Source: Fratercula arctica
Taxonomy: Eukaryota > Chordata > Aves > Charadriiformes > Alcidae
DNA length: 64,000 bases
Assembly (NCBI GenBank): GCA_947846985.1
Contig: CANTUZ010000003.1
Span: 56,492,096 to 56,556,095, forward strand
Reading direction: 5' to 3'
Every line of letters starts with the position of its first letter. The stretch's first letter is position 1. Of the stretch, positions 23,350 through 37,100 are shown one piece after another. The notes under the pieces were generated by a model. That model made no database searches. It was not told where the DNA came from and was given only the letters and a program-made list of their open reading frames with translations. Position numbers and translations under genes: made by a program.

Positions 23350-26300
23350 TTTTCTTTCTTCTCAACAAGCGCTTCCTACTAAACAATCTTTATAACTGAA
23401 AGCTTTTCTCCACCCTCAGAAGGAAAATCCCTATAGATTAAGTGCTGATGTTCACTTTCTCAGAAATTCTGAGCTGGAAGATTAGTAATAATAATAAAAA
23501 CAACAAGAACTTCACCAGAAAGCCAGGGCTAGAGGCACTGCCCTCCCTGCAGTGCCTGCACGGCCACAGGAGCCAGGGAGGCTGCAGTAGGCAGCAGGGT
23601 GCTGCTGCCATGCTCTGGGGCTGGTGGCACCTGGCAGGAGAGGGCAGGAGCTGGTGGCACCCGGCAGGAGGGGGTAGGGAACGGGCTCTGCTGGGAAGCA
23701 GCACCATGCCCCAGCCATATGCAGAACAGCTGCTTGCCTCTCCTGCTATGCAAAGCTACTTGTATAATAAATACTGTGTATTTGCATGCACACATTAAGC
23801 ATACATTTCTGCATCAGTGTATTTACAAAAGCCTTTCTATCCCATCCCTTAGGCTGTCTGCCAGAAACACTCAACTGCAGCAGTTCACGATTTCTCTATA
23901 ACCTAACCCCATATAAAAAATTTGACCCAGCCTCCACCATCCATAGAGTGTTTAACTATTAACTACACATTGGACCATGGAAGATTTATATCAGCAGCAT
24001 ACTTCCCGGTCCAGCCACTGTGCTGAATTGCTGGATGAAGGGCTGGTTTAAAGAGCAGAACGTGACAGCTGGTGGAGTGACCTCCTCCAGCAGAGAGGGA
24101 AGTAGGGACCTGCGCTTGCATGCAGGGCTCAGGTTTCGGTGGGAGGCTCCCTTGGACCTCTTATGCTCTGAGATGAGATAAGGAGAGTCTAATAAGACAT
24201 CTAGATTCTGTGCATCAGCTCCATCTAATCAAAGCACGATAGAAGCATGGTTATGCTGGAACAGCACTCAGTTGTGTAAGATGTTAGAGATTACAGATGT
24301 ACAAGATATTCAAGAAAGTACTAGTTATAACCAATTTTTAACCCCCTGAATGGCAGTCAGGTTAAATATTCAAGCGTCCTTTCCCAATCCTGCCTCATCA
24401 CATATAGGGAAATCTAAAAGCAACTTTACATAGAGTTAAAAAGCTTTGGGGAAATACATAGGAAAATATTTTGAAAGAATTGCCACATATAAATCTGAGT
24501 CTACCAAGTCTGTCGAGGATAACAACTTTGTTCTAATGATTACAATGCAGCAGAGTCTCACCCTCCCGCAGCTCAGCCTTCTGCTGCAGAGGGGGACAAC
24601 AGTATGTGTATCTTGTCCCCAAAGAGACCACACACAATGGAGTGAGCAGTGGAAACATCACAAACCACAAACCTTGAGCCTCTCTTTACACAACTTTTCC
24701 GCCCCACAGATCAAGCCATTTCCTTCCCCCTTCTTCAGTAAGAACTGTGCGCATTCTAACCCAAAAGATTTAAACAGAAATAAAATTTCATCACTGACCA
24801 CTTCTATTAGTGCAAAAAAAAAAAAAAAAGTGGAATCACTCCAAACAGATCAAAATCTTAACAGAAAATTGAAACTCTTTCTGGACAGAGAAATATCCAA
24901 CCGGATGTTTTTCTCAGTGCTAATTTGCAGACTTAAGTTTTTCATGTCCTTCATTAAATACGGTTCAGACAAATTCTCTGCAGGCACAGGAACCCCATCA
25001 AGCAGAGGTCATTTCAAGGACTGAATAACTGGCAGTTACCACCACCATGTACTACTGAACCATCCACAGCCACTGAATAGTTAAGAGACTGACAACAGGG
25101 AAGACAGCCCAGCTGTAGAAGAGCTCAGTTCAAGGGCTTTCATTCCCCCATTTGATTTGCAGCTTGGTTTACCTCTGTCTCAGTTCCCCAAATCACCCAA
25201 GGAAAGACACGGCTGTGCTCTCCTGCAGATGGAAGCACTGTGAAGAGCAGACATAAATCCACTAAACACTATAGGGAACTTCAGCTCCGCAGCTGTGGGG
25301 ACTGCAGTCCCCAGGTACCACCCAAAACAAGTATTTGTTATTAGATGCCAATTGAGATCAATCTACCTCACTAGTAGCAGGATTTAGCCTTTCAACCAGA
25401 GGAACTAAAAAGATGACCTTTACATCTTACCGATTGCTGACGAAACTCTCATGATTTTAAGGTAATAACGCTGATTACAACACCATAGCTACAATGACAC
25501 AGAAGTCAGCTCTCAGTGCCAGAACAGGAGGTGCCCTCTCACAGAAACGCCTCTGGTCCAGGTCCTACCAACGCTGCAGTTCCCAGGAGTTGACACGTAG
25601 CAACATTTACGCCAACGCATTCTCCACAGTCATTTTCCTTAAGGTCACATGCAGCATCCGCTTATGATCTCCAACAGCAGAGCCCAAGGATAGAACTAAA
25701 CTTTCTAAACCTACCGATCCTTCTCCTGTAGCAAGAGCGTTCCCTGCACCAAGCCTCCAGCTTCCAGGCACTTAAAGAATAAACTCCTCATATTTCCTTT
25801 CCAGGGAAGCCAGGTGATAGAACTGAACCTGTGTGTTCAATTCTAGTTTCACAACATGTGGTCTTGAGAAAACATTTGCATTTACTCCCCCACCCCCATT
25901 TAAGTTTCAGACATTGCTAGATAATAAGGGAGTTTCCCCAACTTACATAATGCTTTCCCTTCTCCTCCTCTTCCCTTACATCCTCCGAGATGGTGAAGCA
26001 GAGGACATGGACAAAGCCACAGAAGTCTGCATGTGGAAGAGCAGCGTCCTTGCTACATTCTCACCAGTCGTGCTACAGACCTCCCAGGCCCAAATGGGAG
26101 ATGAGGTGAGTGCCGGACTTTCTCTACCATGTGGGGATGCTCCACGTCAGAGACAGTTACACCTCTGCTCAGCGATTCTCTTCAGAGAGACAGAAGGAAA
26201 AGACAACTCCAGACAAACACACACAGTCACTTTGCTTTCTCTCTTCAGACCTAGTGACATCCCCTTTTCCTACTCCTCAGTTCAAAGGATTGTATCTTAC

Positions 26301-29300
26301 CTGCTGTCCTTATCCAGCTCCAGGAAGACCTGGGTCTGAGAAGCGAGCAATCATTCCGGGCAGCTACTTTTTCCAAGCCTCCAGCAGCCCGCCTGCAGCT
26401 CCGTTGCAAGTTTGACAACTGAGTGGGGAGAGAAGCTCTGGGAGCTTGCTCCGGCATATGCTAAGGGTGGGAGGACTGGAAGAGGACTGACGTACCAATG
26501 CCTGTATAAGGCCTTGTGATAACTAGCAGTTGTCTCGGTGGTTTTACAAGTATCAGTTGTATTTACTCTAGCTGAAGTGTTGCTGTCTGCAATAGAAATA
26601 CAGGTTTCCTATGGCTGCTTCCCAATTCAACATTCATGAAGCAGCCAACACCCTTGGTCAGGATCAAGGCCTCATCGTGGTAGATACTAGGTAGATAAAG
26701 AAGATGACATCATCCCATCCCAAAGAGCTGGCAAAGATAAAGAGGGAGTAAGATGACGGTAACGTTCCTGGAAAGGGGAAAAACAAATACAACCATGCCT
26801 CCTCTTGGCCTCTGTCAAAATAATGACTATGTGTAAAGCTCTGATTGCATGCATACACGTAAATAAAAATCAAAACTCAAACTCAGAGCCGGGAAGTTGT
26901 TTAGCTGAAGCCTGCAAGCTCCTGGCTGTAATAATCTTACTGCCTTCTGATTAGAGCCAAGAAAAGGGTTTAGCAGTTTTCGTCTTCTCTAATCTAATAC
27001 TGTTTGTAAATGCATTTTTACTCCCTCCTATCTTTCCAGTTGGTTTTATTTATGTAGACATGCCGATGTGGTAAATTTCAGACCTATAATTTGTGGCTTC
27101 CTGACTTGGGGATTGTTCTGAAGTAGTTCTCATGTGGCTGTTCCTCCAGCTAAATATTTACACACGTATACACTGTGCATAGCTTTTACTTATGTGCATG
27201 GGCAAGAGCTCTGCATGCTTCACATAATTTTTCAGAGTCTACATGTGTTTCCAATCATGACAACACATTGAAAATATGTGCCTACAAAACACATTTTAAA
27301 TGTATTTATACAAAAGAGTATGTGCTTACCCTTGAGGTGTTTTCTATATATAGAAAATCTGAAGATTAGACTTCCTGTTCTCATTCTTTCCCTTCAAGTT
27401 CTTCTCTTGTTATTCATTGTATCCAGGTTTCCATTACGACTCAGCTGTACATTGTTTTTCACTGGCATGGAATCAATTCAGACCTGAATTCCGATAACGC
27501 ACACGTACATGATAAAGCACAAGACTATTCCCTAAAGAGACATCTGGACTTTCATATTTCAGTCAGTTCAACAACAACGATGGTGCAGGAATGACCATCA
27601 TTCCCCTGCTCAGTCTCTACTGAGAGACAAGTCTTCAATGGATCAAAAGGGAGTATAGTTATAAATGACAATCAACATTCATCGACATTGTATTTAACAT
27701 ATACAGGCTTTAAATGTCTCTTCTTCAAAAAAAAATAATAAATTCAATTGTCTACCAGAGTAGTTTTAAACAGCTATTTAGCTCCAAAGCCCTTTTTCTT
27801 TGGTTGCTTTAGCTTGTGGATGACGCCAAACAAGCTACTCAAAGTTTTCTTCCTGATGGCAAACCCAAAGGTATTTCTTTATAAGAAGTTTCACATCTGA
27901 ACCTTGCAATAAGCTACATGCACTATCAAATATCAGTCAACCTGCTGACCGCCAATAGGAAATATAAAAAGCCATGGCTAGTTCTGGATTGCCTCACAGT
28001 TTTGAAAGTATTCACTCTTATAAGACTTTGAAATATGAGAGTTAAACATTACTTTCTCTTCCAGGACCTTCCTTTTCCTACTGTTGAGACACAAGCAGCA
28101 GCACCGGGACCCGCGCTCGCAACTTGCAAGTTTCCAATTAACAATTACTCACCTCTGGGACAAGCCTTCCCCTGCCTACGAAGTATAAAATACATATGAC
28201 CACAGCCTGAAGATGCTGACACATTAAAATAGATGAGAGTTAACAAAATGACTCTGGTTATTCCATAGCCTTTGGACGAATCTTATAAACTCGAGCAGTC
28301 ATCTGGAAGTCAACAGTGCTACATAAATGTATTCACACACTGATAAATGCTTGCAGGACCAGGGCCTAAATTAAGTAGATTCTACAGACTTCACTATTAT
28401 CTGGATTTACAGAAGACAATCTGTCCGACTCGTGTTATGTTCCTATTTCGTCATCATTATCTTGAATGGATTTTTATTTATGTGCATGACTGGACAGTCT
28501 GTGCTTTTTATGAATACCCGTATTCATCCACGGAGGACAAAAAAACATCTTTCTCCCACTGAAAAAAATTGTCAGGGAACAGAGAGAGACCTACACAGCT
28601 CAGCCAGGCAGTCAAACGCCATGAATAACAAACGGGAAACCATGGAAGCAAACAGTTTCCGAAGGACTTGTACACCAGGCTGTTATACCCGAGCTGCTTG
28701 TCACACAGCTACAGACGATAAGTCCATTTGCACAATTCAGAATCTTTTGCACCCTATTTGAGATAAAACAAAAGAGAAGGCTGAGCGGACCAGAAGATCC
28801 AAGCAGCGCTAGTCCCCACCCCAGCAGCCCAGCTAGCGGAAAAGTTACGGTTGTGATCTGCTGCAGCAGTCATACAGCCAGCAGCCTGACTGCCCAACCC
28901 GACTGCAAGCGCCATCTGCTCACACAGTGATATTGGAAAAAACCTGAAGTAACACAGCAACAAAACTTGTCAGAAATCCCAGATGGGGGCCAGCCTTTTG
29001 CATGGGTCCTTTTGAAATAAATCTATAGAAAGTGATATGAGAATACGCTGTATAAATAATGCACATTTTGGTAGTCACAGTCTGCACAGTCACACAAAAG
29101 CTCCCATCTTGGCCAAAACCAGCAGAGACTGGGGTCTGCCAAGGTTACCAACACAGGATGCTGCAGTTTGCAGAAAAGCACCAGTTCTCTCCAGCTGTAC
29201 CTCTATTGTCCTCGTATGCTCTGTGAAGGGGGCAGGGTGAGGGAGGCTCCAGCAGGTGAGCAGCAAAGAGTATTCCATCCAAAAGAAAGACCTTTCTCAG

Positions 29301-32300
29301 GTATAGACCTTCCGACCAGCACTGCAGGCATAAACGCCTCAGGGCGCCAATGCTGGGGAGTCACTTGGTGCTGATCTCAGAGGAGTGAGGAGACATGAGG
29401 TGCAGTGGTGGTACCACTGTGCCTGCTTTCACCTCGCACGATGACGGTGCTGCGTGGATGGACGCTGCAGACATCGCACATACTTTGGTGCAGGGTATCC
29501 TCCTCTTTGCTCTAATATACAATCCTCCTCAGGGATCTTCAGCAACACCCAGTGCTCCCGGCACAACAGGATAATGAGACAGACACCCCGGCTCCTCCAG
29601 TCATGGTCCAATCCCTACCACGGCAAAGAGGAGGCACCATTCCTCCTCCACCTCCACCCTCGTGAGCAGGACCTGGCACTGCTGCAGTCTTTTTCCTCAG
29701 TGGGAGGAGTCCAGTGGAGAATGAAAAACAGCGGTAGGACAACCAGCTCTCTCAGGAGCTGTCTTATAGCCTGTTGGTCCCAAAACAAACTCTGGACTAC
29801 ACTCTCTCTCACCCATCAACTATCTCTTCCTAAAGACATCTCTTCCTGGGCCCAGGACCTGCTGGTAGGGTGATTGGGAGGAGGAAGGTACTGATGAGGA
29901 ACTGGTTTGGGCAACGAGGAGGCAGAAGGGCACATGATGGCATGTTCGGTAGAAAAAGTGCATTCAGGACACTCTCAAGCCAAGTCTTTCCAATGAGTGT
30001 CCCTGTGCTGGCTGTGTCTCCTTCCCAGCTGTGCTTCAGACTGCTAGTTCTATCTGGATATCAAAGAGCAGAGACTGAAGGTAATAAATAAATAGTCCAT
30101 AGTCTTAAACCAGAATCCAATCGGTATGAGGGTTTTACCATGGTTGAGGCTTTTTTGAAGCTTGGAATGGAAATTCAGACTGCTGTTTTATCCAGTTTTT
30201 ATCTGAATCTGCAAATTCATGGGAAAACTAAAACAAGATTTTTTTAAATCAAATTCTCTGCTAATAAAACTGAGCACAACTTTAATCTAGTTTCTCCCAT
30301 TCTGGTAAAACCACAAATTGACAGTCTCTGGTATTACAAATTTAATCTAGGTTAATCCACTTTTTCTATTCGTTCTGATGATAGTTTCTCGAGAGAATAA
30401 ATGGATCTTTAAGACAAAGGAAATTGAAATAAAACATTTTTTTGAAAAGGTTAAGTGGCGCCCGATAGTCTACAATCTGTCAAGTTAAGCAAACAAGGAG
30501 GGGAAACCCTACCTTGTAAATAAGGCAATTACAAATCTAGTTTCTACAATCTGGAACGAAGCCAGGATCTAAGTGCGAAGGATTGAGAGGAAAATCTGTT
30601 GTAAATTCCTTCAAGTGAAAGTCCCTATTTAAAAGGCAGAGAATACCAGTTTTAGAAAGGTCATGAAGTCACAGCAGTTTTTTCAAAGCATAACTCTAAA
30701 TGTCAATTTGACCTCTCTTTAAATGCGGAGACAGACACAGCTGCACTTGGAGTGTAACCCTTACACTAGAAAGAGAATAGCAATGATTAACAAGATGTTT
30801 TGCACCAAATTTTGTGTAGACAGCCATAAAAAATTTAAAAACCTACTCAGTGGGCATCTTAACCTCGACGGCTGTGAAAATTTATTGTTGTATATTCTCA
30901 GTTTAAAGAAAAAAAAAATACACACATAAAACCAAGAGAAATATGCCTCTTGCACAGGCATAAAGTTGCAAGTTACACACAAGCTACATCATTAAAGCTT
31001 TCACTTGAGACTGGTTTTACCCCCTTTCTAGGTAAGGGGACTTGCTGTGGGGACAGGGAAATGTGGCAACTGGCAGACCTGTGCGCCCTGACTGTAGGTT
31101 ATAAGTCTAAGCTTTCTGGGAAGCGTTGCAGCAAAGGTGAAAGAGTGACTCTGAAAGACAGAGCTGACAAGCCCTGCAATTCCATCTCTGATAAATATTA
31201 TAGATGAGTAGTTTAAACTTGGGCAGGATTCAAAGATATGTGGGTATATATATGGATACCCACAGACATACACACACGTAAATTCACCCATATACAGCTC
31301 AGGCAAATTCCACTGAAACTAGCAAGTCGGACTGGAAGATTCACTTTACATTAAGCCTTTGCATTTTAATCATAAATTAAATAGACTGTGGGTGTTGTAA
31401 CTAACTGGCAGACAGTAAATTGAGGTACTACATGGTGTTTACCATGAGGTAAACTGTTGCTTCTCCTGATTTTTAATTGGAGGTTAATTGAACTCTGGCA
31501 CACTCCACTATAAACAAGTCCTGGCACTAAATCCAAAAAGACAAGGCATAATTTCATGAATGTATTCCCATAGTCCATCAAACATTCATCACTTACATTG
31601 CCCAGATATACTGTCAAAGGTGATAAACACACACATATCAATAACAATAGTCTGATATTCTGCTCCATTCCCTACCACAGAGGTACCTGATCCTGCTTTC
31701 CAAGGGAAGCAAAAGCGTAGGGTGCAGCCTACAGAACATCAAAGATCTGGCTTTAACTCTCTGAAGCCTTCCTGAACACGTGTAGCATAACACGATACCT
31801 TGATCCTGGCCTTTCATTTCTATTCACCTTACACGCAATTGTACACACATGCAAAAGTGACTACGAAGTAGATATAAGATGACCTAGCAACATTTGACGC
31901 ACATCTACAGAACACCAGGCGACCTTGTAGCAAATGGTCCAGCCACTTGCTGTTACTCCCAGTCACGATGCTGGCAGATCACCCACCCCCCCCCCCCAAA
32001 AAAAAAAGAGACTTTGCAAGAAAGAAGGGTCCTGGCAGAAAAGTGATGGTAAATCCTAGAACAAAGCTACTATAGCACCACAGGACATGTAGGTAGACTC
32101 AAAGAGCGACAGGCTGGCAAAGTTGCCATATTTCAGGCAGTACGTATCCAAGCATCCCCAGCCTACTCTGAATTGTACTGTGGCTCAGGCAGAGATGAAG
32201 GGACACATATCCCATTTGTAGCTTTCTGCATACTTTGAAAAACAGAGGTTATTAGTTATTGTTTTTTAGCTTATCAGATTGTTATTCTCTTGCATTGCCA

Positions 32301-33423
32301 CTTTGCTATGTATATTATTCCCCCCACACAAAAAAAATTAAAGCACAACGCCCTTAATCACAGGTTGTTCCCACTAATAAATTATCTATTTAATATGTTT
32401 ATATAGGCTCTTTTCCACAGTACGAGTCAAGTTGAAATTGCCTAATTAAAATATTTCCATTTATTTGCATGACTAATCAGCAGTTATCAGTAACATGGCA
32501 CTTTATATCTTCAAAGCACTTTTATTGCATATAAATGGATTATCTGAAAACTTGCCCAAGAACATATCTTGGAATCTGATGCACAGACTCAGCTATTGCT
32601 TCCTAAAATAGCTACTGCCTTTACATGTGCATTGAATCACAGTGAGGACAATAGTGACAGGCCTGAAGAAGCATGTGTGTTACTTATGGAAAGAATGAAT
32701 AGTCCATAGAAGAGATAAAGACAAGCAGACCAGACAGCATTCAGGGATGACATGGAAAAGCAGATGGCTCCGTCCTTTCAGTGGTAGAAAGGACACAATC
32801 TATCCCACTTCCCGCCGTGCTTTTTGCTGAAGAGAGCTGTCCTACTCATGTGCAAATGAAGTCCCACATCTCTAAAATTTCTTGCAAGAGACTTGCCATC
32901 GTTCTTTCACTTCCTCCTCTTTGGAGCTTTCTACAGACTTGCATGCCAAAATATTCCAGGCATCTGGTGCCGCTTTCTGGAGACTCTGACCACTGATGAC
33001 TTGCACTGTGTGGGGAAATTAATTTCTCAGCATAACGCCATCACTGTGTCTCCCCACAAAGTTCTTATCCCTGGGCCACTCATTGGTTGAAAGAAGATGA
33101 GAGTGGTTACTTTTTTGCTTCACAGCTTGTTTTAACAAGGAACTTGTATACAGAAACAAGCTACTTCCATAAGCACAGAACTACCCTCCCTGTCTGCAAG
33201 TCATTTTCCTTTCTAAAAAATTAAGGATTACAACAGGAATGGGCAGGGGGCAGGGATTTTTCAACTGTATTATATCCAAGGAAGTGATATAAAGAAAGAG
33301 AAGACTTTGTAGATCTGTTGTTTTGGTTTTCAAAGACTAAAATATCTTTTAGAGCTATCAATATGCTCTCCCTTGAAGACTTGAAAGTGTAGAGCCATCT
33401 CTAACACTTTCCTTTAGTTAAGA
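23350..33423. other. Intergenic stretch
   Basis: No gene recognised. The 192-codon plus frame at 24446-25024 reads through a poly-A run and looks random. A GC-richer block at 29150-30080 has frames on both strands and could be a retroelement relic, but I could not match it. About 26900-27060 and 32230-32600 look like conserved non-coding sequence. Confidence 0.5.
23620..23670 (+). repeat. Two-copy tandem repeat, period 30
   Basis: gctggtggcacctggcagga at 23620 recurs at 23650 with one mismatch (acctgg/acccgg), in a GC-rich block (23525-23710). Confidence 0.85.
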
Positions 33424-33460
33424 GGGGGGGGGGGGGGGGGGGGGGGGGGGTGGGGGGGGG
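33424..33460 (+). repeat. Poly-G tract (27 G, T, 9 G)
   Basis: An almost unbroken guanine run, rare for a vertebrate genome and able to form G-quadruplexes. Its exact length is likely to be unreliable in any assembly. Confidence 0.97.
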
Positions 33461-33793
33461 AAGTAGTTCCTCAAGTTAGATAGGTATGTTTTTCCAATGT
33501 TTTGCAGGTGCCTTAACTGAAGGAATGACAATGGTAATTGCAGAAGGTGATGATTTTATTCTAGACAGCTGCAAATTGATTTCCACTGTACTGATTGTTG
33601 GATTGTTGGTCTTCCACTGAACTGGATCTTTTCATGCATTTACTCAATTGCCTCAGGGTCCTTTAAACCTCAGAACTTCACTATAGTTATAGTGATTTTA
33701 AGTGCATATGGTGTCTTTTATCCAGAATGACCTGAAAGTGCTTGATGAACTCTACCAGGATGCAATTATATAGGGCCTATTCACATCTCTGCA

Positions 33794-34135
33794 GATTCGT
33801 AAGGTTGGAAAGAGACATCAAGAGATCATTAAGTCTGTCTCTCCCAGCAGGATCAATTATACTTGGGTTATTCCTGACAAAGGCTGGGCTGCCTAACCTG
33901 TTCTTAAAGACATCAAATAATGGAGGTTCCACAGCTTCCTTCAGCAGCCTAAACGAGTGTTTAACTCTCTTTTAACTTTAGATTTTTCTACAACTTCAAG
34001 CTCCATGCTGTAATTTAAGCCTATTATCTCTTATCCTATGAAAATATGTCCTATAGTTTTCTTACATAAAACTTTATCATGCTTGTTCTTATGACACCAA
34101 TTCAGTCACCTCTTCTTAAGACTATGCAACATTAT
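33794..34135 (-). repeat. Old CR1 (L3-like) 3' fragment
   Basis: Strongly diverged CR1-type 3' end in reverse. Recognisable pieces are attcgtaaggttggaaag, aacctgttcttaaagaca, aatggaggttccacagcttc and tgtaatttaagcctattatc. Its divergence suggests an insertion that predates birds. Confidence 0.75.
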
Positions 34136-37100
34136 TTTATTTAATATTTCCTCAAAAGACAATGTTTTCTAAGCAAAGAGCCCTGAGGGGGCTGTTGCCC
34201 CCTCATTAGAAATACCTGCTGTGGTGAGTACTCCAGGTTATGTGATTGGCACTACCAGCCCTAAAATGACACCAAAAGGAATGGAAGTGCCTCCCCCCCA
34301 GCACAGTCAATGAGAGACTCTTGAAGAACCTGCCTAAAACGAGAACCCCGATCCTTTTTTCTGTTCTGTGTTGGTTAGAAATATAAGCAATTTACCATCA
34401 TTTCCCAGGCAGATTATTATTTGTACTGCCATAGCCACAGAGGTTGGTATAGACTCAAAAGAAGACTTGAATGCCTGCTGGTTGTGTTCCTCTTCAGCTT
34501 TAGGGGGGTGGGGGAATCAAGCCAAAAAGAAGATCTCTGAGCAAAGCTCCTCTATGTTGCTTTTTCCATTCCAAACCAAGGCTCTTGCTGCTGCTCTTTA
34601 GGCCTTTTGAACCGTATCATTACTATTTAGTATGAAAACGGTTAGAAGCCAATTAAATCACCGTCCCAGCATGCTCAGGATGTTACAACTGTAAAATCTG
34701 GCTTGCTACAAAAAAAAAAAAGCTTACAATCGAAATAGATAAGACAGACCATAATAAAGGGATAGAGCATAAAAACAGTTAACTTGTTAGCCACACTCAA
34801 TATAAACAAAATATCCCCCAGGGAACCAGATACATCCTAAATGCGGAAAACTAAAGATGTTGCAGCTGTGGGAGGGGAAGAGGGATGTGTCTGCAAAACT
34901 ACTGTTCCCCCACCTCCCATCACCCGTGTGTCCCACTCCTTAGCTGGAAGTTTTTCCAGCATTAAACAGCCCTTCACTACCCATTGAGCTTAGGAAGGTA
35001 AACATGTAAATGAAGTATTAAGTTTACAACACAGGCAGCACAAGAGGTAAGCCGAGTTAACACTTTCTGGCTGAAGAGGCACCAAATCATCTCACAGTTC
35101 ACCTCCTGATTTTGAGGGGGGAGCAGGAGACACAAAAGCCACCCCATCTGAAGGATCGCCAGCCCTAGCACAATTCCCATATCCTCCACATGAAGCACTG
35201 TTTGAAATATAACTTACGCAATGCAAATCATGCCTGAAAAATGTATAAAGCATTATTATTTTAAAATAAAAACACTTTATAACCTAGTTGTAATGCATAT
35301 TGCCTATTCAATCCTCTGAATATAGTTTCAACTTACCATAAATCTAGAGATCTCTCAGGAAAATCAAAAAGTTTGCACACATGAACCAAGAGGGCTCCCC
35401 CCCCCGACAGAGACTCCTTCCTGTCTTCCTTTTCTTCCCCCCACCTCGCCCCGCATACAGGAAGAGAGATCACCAGCTGCCTGCTGAAGAAAACAACCAC
35501 CGAATAGTGTGCATCATTCAGATGGCCTGGATGATTCAGCTTTTCCACGTGAACTTTACTGAAGTTGCACACAAATGCCGCTTTGTGCCTTTCTGAATCA
35601 AACGCATAATTAATAGTCCAAGTACATATCAACACAATTTCTATTTGAAGAACAACTTTTCATCTAGAATGCAGCAGTGTATACTTCACCTTACAACGGC
35701 TCCAGTTCTCAAACCTACTAATAATTACATCCACCTGTGCTTATACACTGCAGTATCTCCAGCCTTTAATAATCCATTTTATATTGCTCTCGAAAGTTGC
35801 ACCAAACAGGGCAGTGAAAAGAGGATCTAGTGGTGAGCACATCATATTGAAAGCCACCTGATGTGCTGTGCATTGGGTTCAGAGTGGGAGGGCTGGGAAG
35901 GAACAGAAAAGCCAGATGTTGCAAGCAGTCTGCTCCCCCAGACACATCAGCACAATAAGCAGCAGCTTGATCCTAAGTGTCCCATGAAGTTACTTGCAGC
36001 TACATTTTGAAAGTTCAAGATATTCTCATAGTCTAGAAACTTGTAGGAGAATAATATTAGAAGTTTCCAGACATTAGGCTGAGATCAAAAAAAAAAAAAA
36101 AATACACAAATGCAAAACATAGGCGTTTACTTGGTGTATTTTTGGTTTAGCACTGCTCAAAGATGAAGAAATAGGGCCTGTTTTTACTTCTCTAATTTCC
36201 TTGCCCTTTTCTCATTTGTTCAAACGTCCACTCGAATCCTCTTTGTCAGCAAGATCCTATTTTCATTTCACCCCTGCAGCCGTAAGTCAGAAATGGCTCT
36301 AATAAACCAAACAGATTTGACAAAAAAAGAAGTAAAAAGCAGAATCAGACCTAGCACTGCCTTGGACAGACCCTCTTGCCAGACAAGCCCTATTTACTCA
36401 GCAGGAGAAATGCCTCTTTATCCTAGAGAACACAAGCACGTCAAACACAACACTGCCTTCTGCAGCACACAAGCCTGGCAATGCAGAAAGTACCCAAGGT
36501 GCTCAGGGAGGGCAGCCAAACTGGAACCATCTAGGGGAACACACAACTGCTGCCCAAGTGCACGTATAGCACCCACACCACCACCGGCCACCTCGCTTAA
36601 GCAAAGGGAGAAGGCAGCAACAGATTGAATGGACTGGCCATCACTGGAAGTTGCTCAAGACCTAGAGAAAAAAAAAAAAAACCACCACACAACAGAAATG
36701 TTGCTTGGCCTGGTGCTTTCATCAACAGAAGGAAGCATTTGGGGTCACCTAGTGTGCCCGTTTCCATTAGGGCACCACATAGGATTTTGTCTTAGGGGTG
36801 CAAGGTAGGTAAGAGTATCAGAAAGCAACCAGAGAATGATGCTTTGGCAGCATCTAATGGCTTTTGGATGGTTTTGGTTTTTTTTTTTTTTGGTAACTGA
36901 CTTCCACTTAATTTTAAGATGTAGACACCTTATGTATGTCCAGCCTGTTTAGTTTGTATCAAACTAGTCAGGCTGTTCCAACTCTCGCCTTGCAGTCCCT
37001 GCCCTGAGTCAACACTGCCAGACTCACCCACCCTCACTAAGATGTCTCTGATCACACCCAGCTACGTCAGCAGCAAGCACTGTGTGAGATCAGAGGGTGC

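Noticed and set aside
24446..25024. 192-codon plus-strand frame
   Set aside because: It reads through an A-tract as poly-lysine, has random-looking composition and no homologue that I recognise.
31239..31264. Small inverted repeat tgtgggtat / atacccaca
   Set aside because: Nine-bp arms in a TA-rich microsatellite-like context; expected by chance at this scale.
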